Positions 60,108-64,000 of a DNA stretch of 64,000 nucleotides are shown one piece after another (the first letter of the stretch is position 1; each line of letters opens with the position of its first letter). Both the position numbers and the translations under genes were made by a program. The notes beneath the pieces were generated by a model that saw only the letters and a list, made by a program, of their open reading frames with translations, searched no databases and was not told the origin of the DNA. This stretch comes from Tretioscincus oriximinensis (Eukaryota > Chordata > Lepidosauria > Squamata > Gymnophthalmidae): positions 1,633,729-1,697,728 of the forward strand of contig JAJVDF010000161.1 of NCBI GenBank assembly GCA_022410635.1. Direction: 5' to 3'.

Positions 60108-60950
60108 CAAATTGTCAACAGTGCTGTCAAATTATGCCTGCAGGCATCACAGTTGTTTGTGACCTTCATTTATTTACATCCTGAGTGAACAATTTTTAAC
60201 TATAGTTTCATGGAAACAAAACAAAACCCTCAAACCTAATATTTGAGATTCTTTGCAGTCATGTGGATTTCTAAATCCAGATTTTGACTTCAGCTATTTT
60301 AAAGAAATACATCCTGAGATTCTTTTTGTAGCTGAAGATCGTTCATTTCAGCCCTGAGACTGCTCCACATTGGCCCCCTGAAAGCATCTGGGCAGGCAAG
60401 AGAAGAGGAAAGCTTTCTGAAAGAGTTTGGCAGGCAAAAAAGAGCTCATTCAGCTGGAAGTCAGTTTTCGGCAGCTGGGAGAGAAGCTTCAATAGCTACA
60501 GGTGGAATAGCAGAATTAGAAGCACTAAGAACTGTGTCTGCAGTAGGCATGAGAGTAGTATTAACTGCCGGGAGCTGCACAGCAGAGAAAGAGTAACTCA
60601 AGTAGAAGGAAGGAAGCAGTGATTCAAATGGTGAAATAATTCAGGCGAAAGTTTGATTTAGCCTTTACTTTTTAAAAAAGAACAAAGCAAAAAATGCCAT
60701 TTTGCTTTGTTACATTAGTATTGTATAAATAGACCAGCATTTTAAAAAGGATTTGAGAATATTCAGTGAAAACTAATCTTGTAGAACAAATCTAGTGTTC
60801 CCAAGAAACATGTAACTTTTGTTCAATATCAGTTTTAGTGATTCACAGGTTTTTTTACATTTACTACATTAGTTTCAAGATTCTGCCTTGTCAAATATCA
60901 GCTTATCCTCAAATTCAGTTAACATTTCATGTATTTTTTGTTTGTTTCAG
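60108..60950. other. No gene seen; intron-like approach to a candidate exon
   Basis: Unassigned DNA ending in the pyrimidine-rich tract TATTTTTTGTTTGTTTCAG, a good splice acceptor. Confidence 0.45.
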
Positions 60951-60991
60951 ATGATGGTGAATTAAGACAGGACCCTAAACAATGCCTTGAA
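60951..60991 (+). CDS. Candidate 41-bp internal coding exon, gene unidentified
   Basis: A strong acceptor (TTTGTTTGTTTCAG) and a consensus donor (GAA|GTAAGT) enclose 41 bases. Only one frame is open: it starts in phase 1 and ends in phase 0, encoding (D)DGELRQDPKQCLE. The other two frames hit stops within a few codons. The peptide is hydrophilic and of ordinary coding composition, and the frame is not part of any repeat I recognise. It could be a downstream exon of the gene whose first exon lies at the CpG island, about 53 kb upstream, but another coding exon must come before it. Chance splice sites remain possible. Confidence 0.45.
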
Positions 60992-63900
60992 GTAAGTTCA
61001 GAGTACACTTTTTGTTTTACCCTTTTTGTGATATCAGTGTTGACTCATGAGCTTCTTCTAAACAAAAACATTAACAACTGTGGTGTTATTGTGGTTTGGT
61101 TAAAAACAATCCCAATTCTTGTTTGGGTTTCAGTAAGGTCAGATTTGAGAGGAGTATATGTATGAAGCAAAATAATCCAGTCATATTCAGATATATGGCA
61201 GAAAGTGCTTAGTGAAAGCCCAAAGGGTAACCCATTCCAACACTATTTTCATTTCTATACTACCCTTAGGGCAGTTAACAAAAAAGTCCACGTATTAGGC
61301 TAGACAGCCCCTTGTAGGCTCCTGAGCAGGCAGCTCTCTGTTGAGGAGCTTGAGGACAGGCATGTGCTCTCTGAAGTATCCTTCCCACAGAACTGCAAAA
61401 AGAACTCTAATTCATTAAGATACACAGTAGCCAAAAAAGTAAATCACTAGAACTGCCATCTACTCAAAAACATTTGACCCACAAAGAATGTCAGACTTTA
61501 CTGCTGTTTGCATTGCAGTGCAAAACATTTCTTTGATACATCTTCAAAGCTGAGGAACATCCATTCCACAAAGGAATGAGTTACACACCCTGCAGATAGC
61601 ATGTGTTTCTAGAGTATGTGAGCTGTTTCCACCAGTAAAATGTTGTCATTCACTGACATGTAGTTGCTGCCTCTATTTCCAATATAATTTGAGAAAGAGG
61701 TGATTCAGAATTTAAACTGAAATAATATTGTGAATGAATGTAGAAAAAAATCATTTGAACAGGGGTGGCAATAATAAGTTGAAAGAGGAAATGATTAAGT
61801 ATACAGAAAATTGAATTAATATTTTGAACATAATTTAAAAGATTTAAAGCTGTTGAAGTCAAGCATAGTTCAATATAGCTCTTCCAAGCACGTAGAAATG
61901 AAGGAGTGTCTGGCTTAGAAAGGATCCTCTTGGTTGTGTCTATACAGTGTCAATAATCAACTTGCAAGTCAACTTTGCATTGTATTTCCCACACCAGATT
62001 TTATATAAACTGACAGTAACTGGAATTGTAGTTACTGAAATATCAGTGTACTGTTAAAAAGTGTCGAAGTATTATATATAGTTATTACACATAGGCAGTG
62101 ATATGTGGATAGATAGTAGAATTACATTTTAGTTATTGCTGAACTGGGAAGAGGTTAAATGATTGCCATTCCCTCACAAATCATCAAGAGGGTGAGGTGA
62201 GAGGCAAAGGGATCTGATATTAAGAGCAAATTACGCAGTAGCATTTGATAGGAGGAACTATTACACTTCTTCACAACAAGCAAGAATGGAAGAATGTGCT
62301 CTACGCACATGACCACAAACAGAACAGAGTTGACAGAATATCATTCTAAGTGAAGTAGTCAGTAAACAAATAACTGAGCCTATGAGGAAATCCTGGAATA
62401 AATAGTGCCGAGTGGATGAGCCTAGAAGGACACTGAAAGGGAAGACCTGAAGAAGAAAAAATGAAGAAGAAAAGAATGTCACAGGGGTTATATCCAAGCT
62501 GTCTATGCTTGCAATATGCTAAGGAAGTAACCCACTGAAACGTCTTGTCTGGGGGGCGGCAGAGATGGTCAAATCAGTCAACTAGTAGAGACCATGCAGA
62601 CAAAGTCAACATAGTTTTCTTTTGACCTCGGGTAGCAGCCAAATTCAGACAAACACTGAGAAAAGTAATCTTTTGATTGAGATAGTGACCAAGTGCATCC
62701 CATTACAGTGAGATAGTGACCAAGAGCATCCCATTACAGTGGGAACAGCTGGACTATACTTGTTCTCACCAGTAATGGCTGTATTGGCGATCTTTCAAAA
62801 AATAAAACACATTCACTGTATCTGTGATTCTAAATGTTCAGTCTTTGATCATATAAGTAAGAATTTCTTTTGCTCTGATCACTGCGCATACCGCTTTCCT
62901 CTTGCAGAAAACACACACTGTTATATCTAACTGGAATAGTGTAGCAATTCTTTGTTGAATGTAACTTAAATATATCTTCCATTGCAATTTGTTTCCAACT
63001 GATTTTCCTTTCATTTTTTTTTAAATTGAGTTATGTTTTGGGTAGTGAATATCCTAGGCAAATAGCATTTCATTTCCAAAATGTCATCATCAAACAGTCC
63101 AGAGTTTTAAATCACGTTATAGTTAAACAGGAGTCAGGAAGTTACATGAATTATAGTTAAACAGTTCAGAAGTCAGGGAATATGGAATTTCAAATATCAA
63201 TCAAGATCTCTCAAGAAAGAAGTGAAGTCAAAACAGCCCAGAAGTCTACACAAGGAAACATATAAGCTGCAAACTTGAGAAAGGCAAGATTGCCAACAGC
63301 AAATTAGGCAGTTCAGCACAGCTGCTTATATTCTGAGTCACTTCAGCCAGGTGTTTCCCTAATCTTTGCGGCCAGCTTTTGCATGCCCCTAAGAGTAACA
63401 TTGACTTGTCTTTGTTCCAGTATGGCATGTGGCCTATTCCACTCTTCTTCAGAATCCCTTGCAGGTTGCAGTTTTGCCTCTGGCTTGGCCCATGTCTCTT
63501 CCTCTTCATAAAAAGATGCCTCACCTGCTTCAATGGCAGACATGGCAATTTGCTCCTATTTTAACATTTCTCTGTGAAGAGCAGTTCTCTTTTCCATTCT
63601 TTGTACCTGAGTACATTTTCTCTACAACAGACCTGCTTTTTTAACATTGCATGCATGTTATAGTTCCCTATCAAAACCTTCCCAATGTTCAGTTTGTCCA
63701 TGGAACTATAAAATCTAAATTTAAAAATATATATAATTTGTTCATTGCCAAACACTTAATATGTACGTATTAAGTAGAGAACAGTCCTTTTAACAAGTGT
63801 GCAGACTTATCTAGAAATGCTTTTCTTAAACAAGAATCTTCTTTGCCCAGGCTTAATAATCCATTTTAGGGAATTCACTATCCCACATTATCTGCATGGG

Positions 63901-64000
63901 AATAGTAAAAAATGCTTCCTGGAGTAATTACAGCTAAGGATCTAATCAACTATGTAGGGCACATACCTGACAGTTGCAATTGTTGGGAGTCTATGGCCAC
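60992..64000. other. No further exon or gene recognised
   Basis: AT-rich DNA. A weak LINE end may lie near 61245-61300. A 31-bp unit (GAGATAGTGACCAAG...) is tandemly duplicated at 62679-62709 and 62710-62740 with one difference. A shorter TTATAGTTAAACAG motif is repeated near 63118 and 63150. Nothing else is supported. Confidence 0.45.
62679..62740. repeat. 31-bp tandem duplication
   Basis: Two direct copies of a 31-bp unit differ at one base (AAGTGC versus AAGAGC). Confidence 0.9.

Noticed and set aside
59922..60188. 88-codon frame with poly-Val and poly-Asn
   Set aside because: Translation of the TAG/TAA microsatellite, not a gene.

Overview
The window looks like non-coding squamate (lizard-type) nuclear DNA. 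It is AT-rich overall and carries scattered single N calls plus one 136-bp N gap. It is full of reptile-style interspersed repeats: CR1 LINEs with the (TTCTTATG)n tail, L2 LINE ends, 5'-truncated L1, tRNA-derived SINEs (one resembling squamate/Sauria SINEs), hAT- and Tc1/mariner-type DNA elements and fold-back elements. The taxon is inferred from these repeat families, not proven. No intact protein-coding gene is visible.

Layout. Positions 1-6.6 kb hold an L2 end, a hAT-type MITE around the assembly gap, one copy of a 55-kb-spaced duplicate, an inverted pair of ZNF143-like motifs and a 30-bp-arm palindrome. A strong CpG island (about 6.87-7.96 kb) contains a likely promoter and an ATG-free first exon with a consensus splice donor at 7521. 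The DNA after it reads as a long first intron: MITE with perfect 29-bp terminal repeats (14.2 kb), L1 with a perfect 16-bp target duplication (16.3 kb), LTR-like block (20.3-20.85 kb), Tc1-like remnant followed by an L2 coding end (22.9-24.1 kb), CR1 endonuclease/RT copy broken by an L2 (25.9-27.5 kb). At 31.7-33.5 kb on the minus strand lies a processed pseudogene of the kinesin-13 gene KIF2C, with poly(A) signal and tail and an internal deletion of the N-terminal half of the motor domain. Then come further CR1 copies (33.5, 34.8, 38.1 and 47.2-48.4 kb, the last with a 339-codon open RT frame), two copies of a tRNA-derived SINE (46.5 and 49 kb), a TAATT-rich block that may be a conserved enhancer (50.1-50.3 kb), an L1 3' end (51.1-52.2 kb), a hAT element with target duplication (52.5-53.1 kb), and a fold-back element inserted into a CR1 (56.6-57.0 kb). 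A 41-bp candidate coding exon at 60951-60991 has good splice sites on the plus strand.

The simplest reading is the 5' part of one large plus-strand gene (CpG island and non-coding exon 1, a long repeat-filled intron, at least one small coding exon near 61 kb). I could not name this gene from 14 residues. I found no CRISPR array, operon, toxin system or other novel multi-gene system. The notable items are the KIF2C retrocopy and several mobile elements with readable insertion footprints.
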